This document shows positions 56,283 through 64,000 of a stretch of DNA of 64,000 nt, one piece after another. Every line of letters starts with the position of its first letter. The stretch's first letter is position 1. Below the pieces are notes generated by a model. The model worked only from the letters and a program-made list of their open reading frames with translations. It ran no database searches and was not told the DNA's origin. The position numbers were made by a program, and so were the translations under genes. This DNA is from CAWIKY01 sp963836905 (GTDB lineage: Bacteria; Pseudomonadota; Alphaproteobacteria; Caulobacterales; Hyphomonadaceae): NCBI GenBank assembly GCA_963836905.1, contig CAWIKY010000002.1, forward strand, positions 62,001 through 126,000. Direction: 5' to 3'.

Positions 56283-57452
56283 TTAGTCGAACAAGCGTGC
56301 CCAGGCTCGAACATCATCGGTAAACAGTTGCGGCTGTTCCATAGCTGCGAAGTGTCCGCCTTCCGGCATGTCCGTCCAGTGGACGATGTTGTAGGCCCGG
56401 TCGCACCAGCTTCGCGGTGGCGGCGCGTAGAGCTTCTCGCCTGGAAAATTTGCGAACCCCGTCGGCGTTTCGCATCGCTGAGCGTCCGGCAAGCTCATGC
56501 CGCCTTCAATGAATAATGCGTTGTAATACCAGACGCTTGTCGCGAAAGATTTGCTCACAAGATAAATCATCACATTGGTGAGCAATTCATCCTTGGTGAA
56601 GCGGCTGCCGAGATCTCCGTCTTTCAAGTCTGACCAACCGTGAAATTTTTCCAGGATCCAGGCGAGTTGTCCGACCGGCGAGTCCATCAGTGCCAGCGCT
56701 AGTGTCTGGGGCTTCGTTGCTTGCTGTGAGAAATACGCACCTTCTTGCTGCATGGCAGACTGGGTCCGCTTCAGCCAAGCGGTCTCGCCGGGGGTTTGCG
56801 GCGTTGCAGGCGTGGGTCGAAAGCCGATCATGTTGAGATGAATGGCACAGCACCCTGCCCCGGCTGCCTCGGCGCCGTGGTCGAAACCGAGCCATGAAGT
56901 CACCAGACCGCCCCAGTCCCCACCCTGCGCCAGATAGCGGTCATATCCGAGACGCTCCCGCATCAGGGTATCAAACAGCGCTGCGGTCGCGCGTTGACCA
57001 AAGGGTTTGTGCGGCTTGCCGGAGAACCCGTATCCAGGCAGTGACGGGATCACTAGATCGAAGGCATCCGCATTGTTCCCGCCATGACGGCCCGGAAATG
57101 CCAGCCGCTCTATCACTTTCCAGAATTCGAAAAACGACCCGGGCCAACCGTGTGTGATGAGCAAGGGACGCTTGCCCCCCGCCTCACCGACGACATGGAC
57201 AAAGTGAACATCGAGCCCGTCGATCTCAGTCTTGTAATGCGGCCATCGATTCAGGTTGGCTTCTTCCCTACGCCAATCATATCCTGACTGCCAGTGCGCA
57301 ACGAACTCTTTCAGAACCGCCGTAGATGTACCGTACTGCCAACCGTCATCGGCCGGAGCCGGAAAGAAGCGGTAGTCAGCGACCCGCTTCGATATGCGGC
57401 TAAGGGTCTCTTCGGATATGTCGATCCGAAAGGGGCGGACACGTTCGGTCAT
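56283..57452 (-). CDS. Epoxide hydrolase (EHN-domain alpha/beta hydrolase)
   Basis: A 389-residue hydrolase with the N-terminal EHN lid (FRIDISEETLSRISKRVADY), oxyanion-hole HGWPGSF, nucleophile Asp in QGGDWGGLV and His in PEGGHFAAMEQP. It resembles microsomal-type epoxide hydrolases; the substrate is unknown. No signal peptide. Convergent with accA (stops 9 bases apart) and downstream of nothing on its strand except secA's end. Confidence 0.92.
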   Translation of the reverse strand: MTERVRPFRIDISEETLSRISKRVADYRFFPAPADDGWQYGTSTAVLKEFVAHWQSGYDWRREEANLNRWPHYKTEIDGLDVHFVHVVGEAGGKRPLLITHGWPGSFFEFWKVIERLAFPGRHGGNNADAFDLVIPSLPGYGFSGKPHKPFGQRATAALFDTLMRERLGYDRYLAQGGDWGGLVTSWLGFDHGAEAAGAGCCAIHLNMIGFRPTPATPQTPGETAWLKRTQSAMQQEGAYFSQQATKPQTLALALMDSPVGQLAWILEKFHGWSDLKDGDLGSRFTKDELLTNVMIYLVSKSFATSVWYYNALFIEGGMSLPDAQRCETPTGFANFPGEKLYAPPPRSWCDRAYNIVHWTDMPEGGHFAAMEQPQLFTDDVRAWARLFD

Positions 57453-57513
57453 CTGTCCATCCTCGAGATACTATTGAGTGCTGGCTCAGACCTGAACTGT
57501 CTGTGACGCCGGG

Positions 57514-60030
57514 TCACGGCTCTGAGTTCGCGTCGTCCGGTTGCTGCAATTGCAAGCGCATGAGTGTCTGCGTCACACTCGAGCGTAGATCGTTCAGCAT
57601 CGTCTCAAACAGGCGGAAAGCCTCGGACTTGAACTCGTTCAACGGATCACGCTGACCATAACTGCGCAGATGAATAACCGAGCGAAGCTGATCAAGCTGT
57701 GCGAGGTGTTCGCGCCAGCGTGCATCCATCATCTGCAGCAGGATTTGCTTTTCGATCCAGCGCATCCGATCCGATCCGATCTCGCTTGCCTTGCGCGCAT
57801 ATGCCTGTTCAACGGCCTCTACAATTCTCGCCCGGACTTCTTCGTTGGCGACACCTTCCTCGGCGGACCATTCGCGCACCGGCAGGCGCATGTTCAGGTA
57901 TTCCTCAACGTCCGCTTCCAACCCGTCAATGTCCCATTGTTCGGCATAGGACCGTTCTGGCATGGCCCGGGTGATCATCTCATCGACGGTATCGTTGCGC
58001 ATCTCACGCACGGTTTCGGCAATCTCGTTGTCGCGCATGAAGTCAATGCGCTGCTCGAAAATGACCTTGCGCTGATCATTGGTAACGTTGTCGTACTTCA
58101 GAAGGTTCTTGCGCATCTCGAAATTGCGCTGCTCGACTTTCTTCTGTGAGGTCTCGAGCGCCTTGTTCATCCAGGGATGCACAATCGCTTCGTCCTCACG
58201 AATGCCCAGCCGCTTCATGATTTCGTCCAGCCTTTCGGCCGCAAAAATTCGCAGGAGATCGTCTTCAAGAGAGATGAAGAACTTGGACCTTCCCGGATCG
58301 CCCTGCCGTCCTGTACGACCGCGCAACTGATTGTCGATGCGGCGGCTCTCATGGCGTTCAGTCGCCAGAACGAACAGACCGCCAGCGGCAAGCGCCTGAT
58401 CCTTCTTGACCTTGATCTCGGCCTTCAGGCGCGAGGTGATCTCCTTGATTTCGTCAGCGGTGAGTTCACGTCCAAGCTCTTCTGCACGCGCGGCCGTTGC
58501 GGCCTCAACCTGCATTTCCAGGTTGCCGCCCAACTGAATATCCGTGCCGCGTCCGGCCATGTTCGTCGCTACCGTGATCGCACCCGGAACACCCGCGTCG
58601 GCCACGATGAAGGCTTCGCGCTCGTGATGACGCGCATTCAGCACTTCGTGAGGGATCTTCGCATTCGCCAGAAGGGTCGAAATCAGTTCGGACTTCTCGA
58701 TGGATGCCGTTCCCAGAAGCACCGGCTGGCCACGCTTGTGGCACTCTTTCAGCTCCTCGATGATAGCCTTGTATTTTTCTTTGGCGGTCCGGTAGACGAC
58801 ATCATCGTCATCGATCCGCATGACAGGCTTGTTGGTTGGAATGTCAAAGACACGCAGACCATAAGTGTCCTGAAATTCGGCCGCTTCAGTTTCGGCCGTG
58901 CCCGTCATACCTGACAGCCGCTCATAGAGGCGGAAGTAATTCTGGAAGGTGATTGATGCGAGCGTCTGGTTCTCGGGTTTGATATCGACGCGTTCCTTCG
59001 CCTCGATCGCCTGATGCAAACCTTCAGACAGGCGGCGTCCTTCCATCATGCGGCCCGTAAACTCGTCGATCAGCATGACCTGACCGCCCTTGACGATATA
59101 ATCCTTGTCACGGGTGAAAAGCCGGTGCGCGCGCAGTGCCTGATTTGAGTGATGCACGATCGTGACGTTCTCGGGATCGTACATCGACCCCTCAAGAAGC
59201 CCGGCCTCTGTCAGCAGCGTTTCGATCTTCTCATTGCCGTCTTCGGTGAACACCACCGAACGGGCTTTCTCGTCCAGTTCGAAGTCGCCGGACTCCAGTT
59301 GCGGGATAATGGCGTCGATCTTTTGGTAAAGCTCGCTACGGTCATCCGTCGGACCAGAGATGATGAGCGGGGTACGGGCTTCATCAATGAGAATGGAGTC
59401 CACCTCATCGACGATTGCAAAATGGTGTCCCCGCTGGACCATTTCCTCAAGCGAGAACTTCATGTTGTCGCGGAGATAGTCAAAACCGAATTCGTTGTTT
59501 GTGCCGTATGTAATATCAGCGGCATAGGCCTGACGCCGCGCATTATCGTCCGGTCCGTGGACGATGACGCCCGTTTTGAGGCCGAGGAAACCGTAAACCT
59601 GCCCCATCCATTCAGCGTCGCGGCTGGCCAGGTAATCGTTCACGGTAATCACGTGGACGCCCCGGCCAGTTAGCGCATTCAGATAGGCAGGCGCGGTCGC
59701 GACCAACGTCTTGCCTTCGCCGGTACGCATTTCGGCGATGTTGCCCGCGTGAAGAACCATTCCGCCGATCAACTGGACGTCATAATGGCGCTGGCCGAGC
59801 GTACGGTCGGCCGCTTCGCGAACAACCGCGAATGCTTCCTCAAGCAGGGAATCGAGTGTTGCTCCCTTCGCCAGCCTGGCCTTGAATTCCAAAGTCTTGG
59901 CTCGCAAGGCGTCGTCGGAAAGTGCGCCGATTTCAGCACCGAGACCGTTTATCCGGTTAACGCGCTCGCGATACGGACGAAGCTGGCGCTCGTTTGCAGA
60001 GCCGAAAAACTTTTTAGCATATTTGATCAT
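57514..60030 (-). CDS. secA: Preprotein translocase ATPase SecA, lacking the C-terminal zinc motif
   Basis: Motor that pushes unfolded preproteins through SecYEG. The 838 residues contain Walker A in MRTGEGKTLVA (near residue 105), VITVNDYLASRDAEWMG, the DEAD-like VDEVDSILIDEARTP, the preprotein cross-linking domain, and MAGRGTDI with RGRTGRQGDPG in the second motor domain. It ends LMRLQLQQPDDANSEP, straight after the helical scaffold. Most proteobacterial SecA proteins add a linker and a CxCxSGxxxxxCH zinc motif; I find none in any frame up to the next gene. Divergent from ppiC. Confidence 0.96.
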   Translation of the reverse strand: MIKYAKKFFGSANERQLRPYRERVNRINGLGAEIGALSDDALRAKTLEFKARLAKGATLDSLLEEAFAVVREAADRTLGQRHYDVQLIGGMVLHAGNIAEMRTGEGKTLVATAPAYLNALTGRGVHVITVNDYLASRDAEWMGQVYGFLGLKTGVIVHGPDDNARRQAYAADITYGTNNEFGFDYLRDNMKFSLEEMVQRGHHFAIVDEVDSILIDEARTPLIISGPTDDRSELYQKIDAIIPQLESGDFELDEKARSVVFTEDGNEKIETLLTEAGLLEGSMYDPENVTIVHHSNQALRAHRLFTRDKDYIVKGGQVMLIDEFTGRMMEGRRLSEGLHQAIEAKERVDIKPENQTLASITFQNYFRLYERLSGMTGTAETEAAEFQDTYGLRVFDIPTNKPVMRIDDDDVVYRTAKEKYKAIIEELKECHKRGQPVLLGTASIEKSELISTLLANAKIPHEVLNARHHEREAFIVADAGVPGAITVATNMAGRGTDIQLGGNLEMQVEAATAARAEELGRELTADEIKEITSRLKAEIKVKKDQALAAGGLFVLATERHESRRIDNQLRGRTGRQGDPGRSKFFISLEDDLLRIFAAERLDEIMKRLGIREDEAIVHPWMNKALETSQKKVEQRNFEMRKNLLKYDNVTNDQRKVIFEQRIDFMRDNEIAETVREMRNDTVDEMITRAMPERSYAEQWDIDGLEADVEEYLNMRLPVREWSAEEGVANEEVRARIVEAVEQAYARKASEIGSDRMRWIEKQILLQMMDARWREHLAQLDQLRSVIHLRSYGQRDPLNEFKSEAFRLFETMLNDLRSSVTQTLMRLQLQQPDDANSEP

Positions 60031-60194
60031 GGTGATACCGGTTGTATGCGACTGGGCTTCCCGAATTCGGTGCGACGCCGAATAACCTTATAAGGGAGGC
60101 GCGCCAACCCTCTCGACCCGATGTACGGGAAGACTTATGAAGCCGCCTGTAGGGTGTCAATGAACGGTCTGCGCGACGCGACAGGAAGGATATA

Positions 60195-61212
60195 ATGCCG
60201 GGATCATTTTCCATGCGATTTTTGATTGCCGCAATGCTCGCACTCGCGGCCTGCGACCGGCCAGAGCCGACACCTCAATCGGTCGGCCAGCCCTTCGTTA
60301 TCGATCCGGCTGTGGCTGCTGTCGTCAACGGCGAAACCATACTGGCAAACGAAGTTGAGCTTGAGGCTGCATCACAAGGCTTGCTGGAAGTTGGCGACAG
60401 CCTCGCCATCACCGACCCGGTCTTCGGCCAGATTCTCGAACAATTGATCGACCAGAAACTTCTCGCTCAGGAAGCCGTCAATCGCGGTCTGGACAAAGAC
60501 GAAAATGCCCGCCATCGGCTGGAAGCGGCCAGGGAGCGTATTCTCGGCAATGTCCTTGTCGAAAACCTCGTCGCGCTTGAAGTCGACGAGGATGCAATCG
60601 TTGAAATGTATGAAGCGCAGGCGGACCTTCAGCAGATGGGCGAGGAAGTCCTCATCCGCCATATTCTGGTCGAGACCCGTGCCGAAGCCGACAAGCTTGC
60701 CCGCGAGCTTCGTAACGGTGCCGAATTCGCGGAACTGGCTTTTACCCATTCAATTGATCGTGAGACGAACGCAGAGGGCGGTCTGATTGCCTATGTCGTG
60801 CCCGAGGAAATGAACGAGCCCTTCACCAGCGTCATCAAGTCGACGCGAACCGGACAGCTCTCCAGACCATTCCAGACCGAATTGGGCTGGCATGTTCTCA
60901 AGGTGGATGATCGCCGCGTGGAAGCCCCAAGAAGTCTTGCCGAAACCCGGCCCAAAATCGTGCAGTTTCTGACGCTTTCGGAAATCAGCCGTGTTCTGAA
61001 ACAATTGCGCGCCGAGGCAAGGATCGAAACCATTACGGAAACCGACCGGCGCGATGCCTTCGAACAGGCGCGTGAACTGGCAGACGATGATTTGCTGAAG
61101 CCTGCAGAAGAAGTCGACGCCGACGCAGATGCAGGTGACGCAGTGGACGAGCCGCAAGTTGATGAGGACTTCTCCCGAAGGCGTGGCCGACACCGAGGCT
61201 ACACAGCAATGA
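60195..61212 (+). CDS. ppiC: Parvulin-type peptidyl-prolyl isomerase lipoprotein, frameshifted near its end
   Basis: Periplasmic PPIase that helps fold exported proteins. A lipoprotein signal ends in LALAACD (Cys near 20); a SurA-like N-terminal helical region follows, then the parvulin domain (VLIRHILVETRAEADKLARE, NAEGGLIAYVVPEEM, LGWHVLKVDDRR, about 150-245) and an acidic tail. As read, it runs on into argJ. One indel near 61173 gives PEGVADTEATQQ and a TGA overlapping the argJ ATG. AGGAAGGAT precedes the ATG at 60195. Divergent from secA, a fitting functional neighbour. Confidence 0.88.
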
Positions 61213-62456
61213 AGACTGCTCCCGCCCGCTCACCGCTTGCACCCGACCGGTTTCCGGACCTACCTGAAATAAGAGGATTACGAGCAACGACAGCGTCGAT
61301 CGGCCTTTATGGTACTTCGCGCGACGACCTGTTGATCGTTCACTTTCCTGAGCCGGTCGCCTGTGCAGGGGTATTCACGAAGTCTGCGACACGTTCCGCA
61401 GATGTTGACTGGTGCCGGTCTGCCTTGCGGCGCTCGGCAGGACGCGCAAGCGCGCTTGTCGTCAATGCAGGAAATTCCAATGCCTTCACCGGTGAGGCAG
61501 GGATCGCAAAGAATGATGCGACTCTTGCAGCCGTGGGCGACACCTCAGGTGCCACACGGGAAACGATCTATCTCGCCGCTACGGGCGTGATTGGTGAGCC
61601 TTTGGCGCCAGAGAAAGTTGCGGATTGTGTTGTTGTAAACTGGCCGAACCTCAAGGAAAAGCCGGACTGGCAAACACTCGCTTCGGCCTTCATGACAACG
61701 GACACTTTTGCCAAAGGTGCAGGTCGCACTTTCAAGGCCGGAGACGCAACATATGCGATCAGTGCCATCGCCAAGGGTTCCGGCATGCTCGCACCGAATA
61801 TGGCAACCATGCTTGCCTACGTCTTTACAGATGCGCCGCTGAGCCCCTCGCTTTGCCAGTCGCTTCTGTCGACCCACGTTACGCCGACCCTAAATTCCAT
61901 CACCGTCGACAGCGATACGTCCACTAGCGATACCCTTATGTTGTTCGCTACAGGGGCAGCCGGCGGCGACATGATCGAAACCGAAGACGATCCCCGTTTC
62001 GCGCCGGTTTCAGCTGCCGTTTACGACACCCTCCTCGAACTGGCTCATCTGCTGGTACGTGACGGCGAGGGCGCGACGAAATTCGTGACCGTTAACGTCA
62101 GCGGAGCGTCCAGCGATGCATCTGCGCGGATAATCGCTGCTTCCATAGCCAACTCGCCGCTGGTCAAGACGGCCCTGGCGGCTTCAGATGCCAATTGGGG
62201 GCGCGTGGTGATGGCGGTCGGCAAGAGCGGCGAGACGATTGACCGGGATGCGCTCACCATCCGGTTCGGTGATGTAACGGTTGCCGAAAAGGGTCGGCGT
62301 GCAGAGGACTATTCGGAGGAGGCCGCGAGTGCGGTGGTCGCACGGGACGACATCGCAATTTCCGTCGATGTCGGCGTGGGGGCGGGCACGTCGCGCGTCT
62401 ACACATGCGACCTGACGCATGGTTACGTCACGATTAACGGCGCGTATCGAACCTGA
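61209..62456 (+). CDS. argJ: Bifunctional glutamate N-acetyltransferase/amino-acid acetyltransferase
   Basis: Recycles the acetyl group between N-acetylornithine and glutamate in arginine synthesis, and can also acetylate glutamate from acetyl-CoA. The 415 residues contain the self-cleavage site in GMLAPNMATMLAY (Thr nucleophile after MA) and NAGNSNAFTG. Start ATG 61209 (MKTAPARSPLAP) overlaps the repaired ppiC stop. The apparent N-terminal fusion to the isomerase is a frameshift effect. Confidence 0.95.
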   Translation: MKTAPARSPLAPDRFPDLPEIRGLRATTASIGLYGTSRDDLLIVHFPEPVACAGVFTKSATRSADVDWCRSALRRSAGRASALVVNAGNSNAFTGEAGIAKNDATLAAVGDTSGATRETIYLAATGVIGEPLAPEKVADCVVVNWPNLKEKPDWQTLASAFMTTDTFAKGAGRTFKAGDATYAISAIAKGSGMLAPNMATMLAYVFTDAPLSPSLCQSLLSTHVTPTLNSITVDSDTSTSDTLMLFATGAAGGDMIETEDDPRFAPVSAAVYDTLLELAHLLVRDGEGATKFVTVNVSGASSDASARIIAASIANSPLVKTALAASDANWGRVVMAVGKSGETIDRDALTIRFGDVTVAEKGRRAEDYSEEAASAVVARDDIAISVDVGVGAGTSRVYTCDLTHGYVTINGAYRT

Positions 62457-62508
62457 CCTCGAAATTTAGCCGCTACTTCAGCAGACACTCCTATAACGGA
62501 AAGCGGGC

Positions 62509-62919
62509 ATGAAAGTCGTCTATGTAGCTGCCGCTGCCCTCATCTCGCCGGATGGAGACATTCTGCTTGCACAGCGTCCGAGAGGGAAGAGCATGGCCGG
62601 ATTATGGGAACTGCCAGGTGGCAAGATCGAAGCCGGTGAAACACCGGAGGCTGCCTTGATCCGCGAGCTTGAGGAAGAACTGGCCGTAGACATCGCGCCA
62701 GCAGACCTTTCCCCTCTGACCTTCGCCTCTCATGCCTATGATACGTTCCATCTGGTGATGCCGGTCTTCGAGTGTCGCGCATGGACCGGCGAAATGCAGC
62801 CCCGTGAGCATCAGGATCTTGCCTGGGTGGCACCCTCGCGGCTGTCTACCTATCCGGCACCGCAGGCTGATATACCGCTTTTCGGCTTTCTCGACCGCTG
62901 GTACGGACCCTCAACATGA
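62509..62919 (+). CDS. mutT: 8-oxo-dGTP diphosphatase (Nudix)
   Basis: Cleans oxidised GTP from the nucleotide pool. The 136 residues contain a full Nudix box, GGKIEAGETPEAALIREL followed by EEELAVD, and the MutT-like PRGKSMAGLWELPG. It lies 52 bases after argJ, the common alphaproteobacterial order, and overlaps the next gene by 4 bases. Confidence 0.92.
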   Translation: MKVVYVAAAALISPDGDILLAQRPRGKSMAGLWELPGGKIEAGETPEAALIRELEEELAVDIAPADLSPLTFASHAYDTFHLVMPVFECRAWTGEMQPREHQDLAWVAPSRLSTYPAPQADIPLFGFLDRWYGPST

Positions 62920-63104
62920 GTCGCCTCGGTCACTTCATGGGACGCGTCTGGCGGGACAGCTCCGGCGGAACCGTCATCGAATATACGCTGATAGCCGGTT
63001 TGATCGTAATCGGGCTTGCGGCCGCCATGACCACAATCGGCACGTCGACCCAAAGCAGCTTCGAAACCTTGAAAACTGAATGGGACGCAGCCGAGGCCGG
63101 CTGA
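62916..63104 (+). CDS. Flp-family type IVb pilin
   Basis: A 62-residue prepilin-like protein with a hydrophilic leader, then GGTVIEYTLIAGLIVIGLA, the Flp motif in which cleavage falls after the Gly and Glu-Tyr sits at mature position 5-6. Flp pilins build tight-adherence pili. No cpa/tad assembly genes are in the window. The ATG overlaps the mutT stop (ATGA). Convergent with the methyltransferase, 19 bases between stops. Confidence 0.85.
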   Translation: MSRLGHFMGRVWRDSSGGTVIEYTLIAGLIVIGLAAAMTTIGTSTQSSFETLKTEWDAAEAG

Positions 63105-63123
63105 TGCCTCGCATCTTCTCGCG

Positions 63124-64000
63124 TTACCCGGCTCGCCCGTCAGGCGTTTCACCGGTTATGATTTCTTTTACCCCCAGCGCATCCGCGATCCTGTGAGTTG
63201 CGCTTCCTGGACGTTTGGGTTTGGGCTGGGATGCATGCGGTGCCCACCCTGCCAACCAGATAACGTCTACAGTCGCGCGCACCCGTCCATCGGGATGTGC
63301 AAAGCGGTCTGCATAGATGTCTGCGGCGCGGGCGAGGACACGTCTTTGCAGCGGGCCTTGAGCCTTTGCCGGAGCATGTGTCTCGCCAGAGGCCTGCAGA
63401 TCACGCAACACATGGAAAAGGCTGTCATAGCGGAGCGTGAAACGGTCCCGGTCAGCGACCGGCAGCGCAAAGCGGCCCGCTGCAAAAGGCCCGATGCGTC
63501 CAATGCATCAGCAAACGGAGACACCCGCATTTGCGCGCCGCCCAGCAGATCGGTTTCCGCCTCGAGCAGTGCCTGGCGCAACTCGGTTAACGTCGAGCCG
63601 CCCAGCATGGCTCCCACGAAGAAGCCATCAGGTTTCAACGCGCGGCGAATCTGGATCAAGGCACCCGGCAAGTCGTTTGCCCAGTGCAACGCCAGAACAC
63701 TTACGGCGAGATCAAAGCTTTCCTCATGGAACGGCATCATTTCCGGATCACCGGCTATCGAAAGCGTATCGAGCCGCGTGGCAAACCGCGGCGAAGCATC
63801 CATCGACACAGTCATCTCCGCGAGATGGGCGACCGCCGCACCAGCTTCGCCGCGATGTGCTCCGATATCCAGAACACGCGCAAACGTTCTGGAAGTCGCG
63901 GCAACCCGGTCTTCCAAGTCTGCACTCAGGCGGCGCTTGAGGAAGGCAATTTCATCATAACTGCGAACGGCCCGATCGCGCCGCTTGCGCAAACGGGTCT
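63124..64000 (-). CDS. SAM-dependent methyltransferase (NDUFAF5/BioC-like), truncated at the window edge, one frameshift
   Basis: The class I methyltransferase core is seen: RVLDIGAHRGEAGAAV (SAM loop), MTVSMDASPRF, DPEMMPFHEESFDLAVSVLALHWANDLPG, written here in two motifs, and LKPDGFFVGAMLGG. After LLQRA the frame shifts; a missing base near 63472 restores FALPVADRDRF through to a stop at 63124. The N-terminus runs past 64000: upstream codons continue as TRLRKRRDRA, as in this family, so the TTG at 63990-63992 is not the start. The relatives act on complex I assembly or biotin/quinone precursors; the target here is unknown. Confidence 0.82.

Noticed and set aside
1..64000. CRISPR arrays, tRNA or rRNA genes, insertion sequences, phage genes
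   Set aside because: No regular spaced repeats, no tRNA cloverleaf pattern in the short intergenic gaps, and no transposase or integrase motif. The only tandem repeat is the in-frame glycine tract.

Overview
The window is a gene-dense, GC-rich stretch of a chromosome from an alphaproteobacterium. Caulobacterales (Hyphomonadaceae or Maricaulaceae type) or Parvularculales fit best, but I cannot name the genus. The reasons are alphaproteobacterial LexA boxes (GTTC-N7-GTTC), a suf operon in alphaproteobacterial order, a secA/ppiC/argJ/mutT neighbourhood, an M23 peptidase-bactofilin pair, a DgcB-like diguanylate cyclase and a long TonB-dependent receptor. I see no rRNA, tRNA, CRISPR array, insertion sequence or prophage. 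No gap between genes exceeds 300 bases.

Layout. 1-6.9 kb: an edge-truncated flavin oxidoreductase divergent from parE, then a DEAD-box helicase, a coniferyl-aldehyde-type dehydrogenase and a GGDEF protein. 6.8-9.1 kb: an enoyl-CoA hydratase, a TetR regulator and a PlsC-type acyltransferase, all broken by several indels. 9.1-16.1 kb (minus): cysteine desulfurase-sufB-small membrane protein-sufC-sufD-sufS-sufT-sufA. 16.2-25.6 kb: hydrolase, lipoprotein, anmK, tyrS, an AsmA/YhdP-like protein, bcp, M23 peptidase and bactofilin. 25.7-28.4 kb: a radical-SAM protein with a C-terminal helix-hairpin-helix and a DUF4130-UdgX fusion, behind a perfect LexA box. 28.5-34.1 kb: a KAS III-like enzyme and a type I secretion system (ABC, HlyD, TolC). 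34.1-47.0 kb (minus): hppD, uvrD, ClC channel, amidase, DMT transporter, then the RDD/SpoIIM/DUF58/MoxR/DUF4350/DUF4129 block. 47.1-52.7 kb: a secreted S9 peptidase divergent from a TonB-dependent receptor. 52.8-64 kb: free-methionine-sulfoxide reductase, glycine-rich cold-shock protein, cysQ, accA, epoxide hydrolase, secA, ppiC, argJ, mutT, Flp pilin and an edge-truncated methyltransferase.

Two points matter most. First, at least 15 genes, including the normally essential tyrS, are split by one-base indels, while the reading continues intact in another frame. This looks like sequence error rather than gene decay. It creates two false fusions (sufT-sufA and ppiC-argJ) and moves a catalytic His of the S9 peptidase out of frame. 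Coordinates below are the reconstructed gene spans. Second, the best candidate for a poorly described system is the radical-SAM plus DUF4130-UdgX pair. UdgX binds uracil-DNA covalently, the role of the radical-SAM partner is unknown, and a LexA box overlaps the likely promoter. parE also has a perfect LexA box, and uvrD has an imperfect one.
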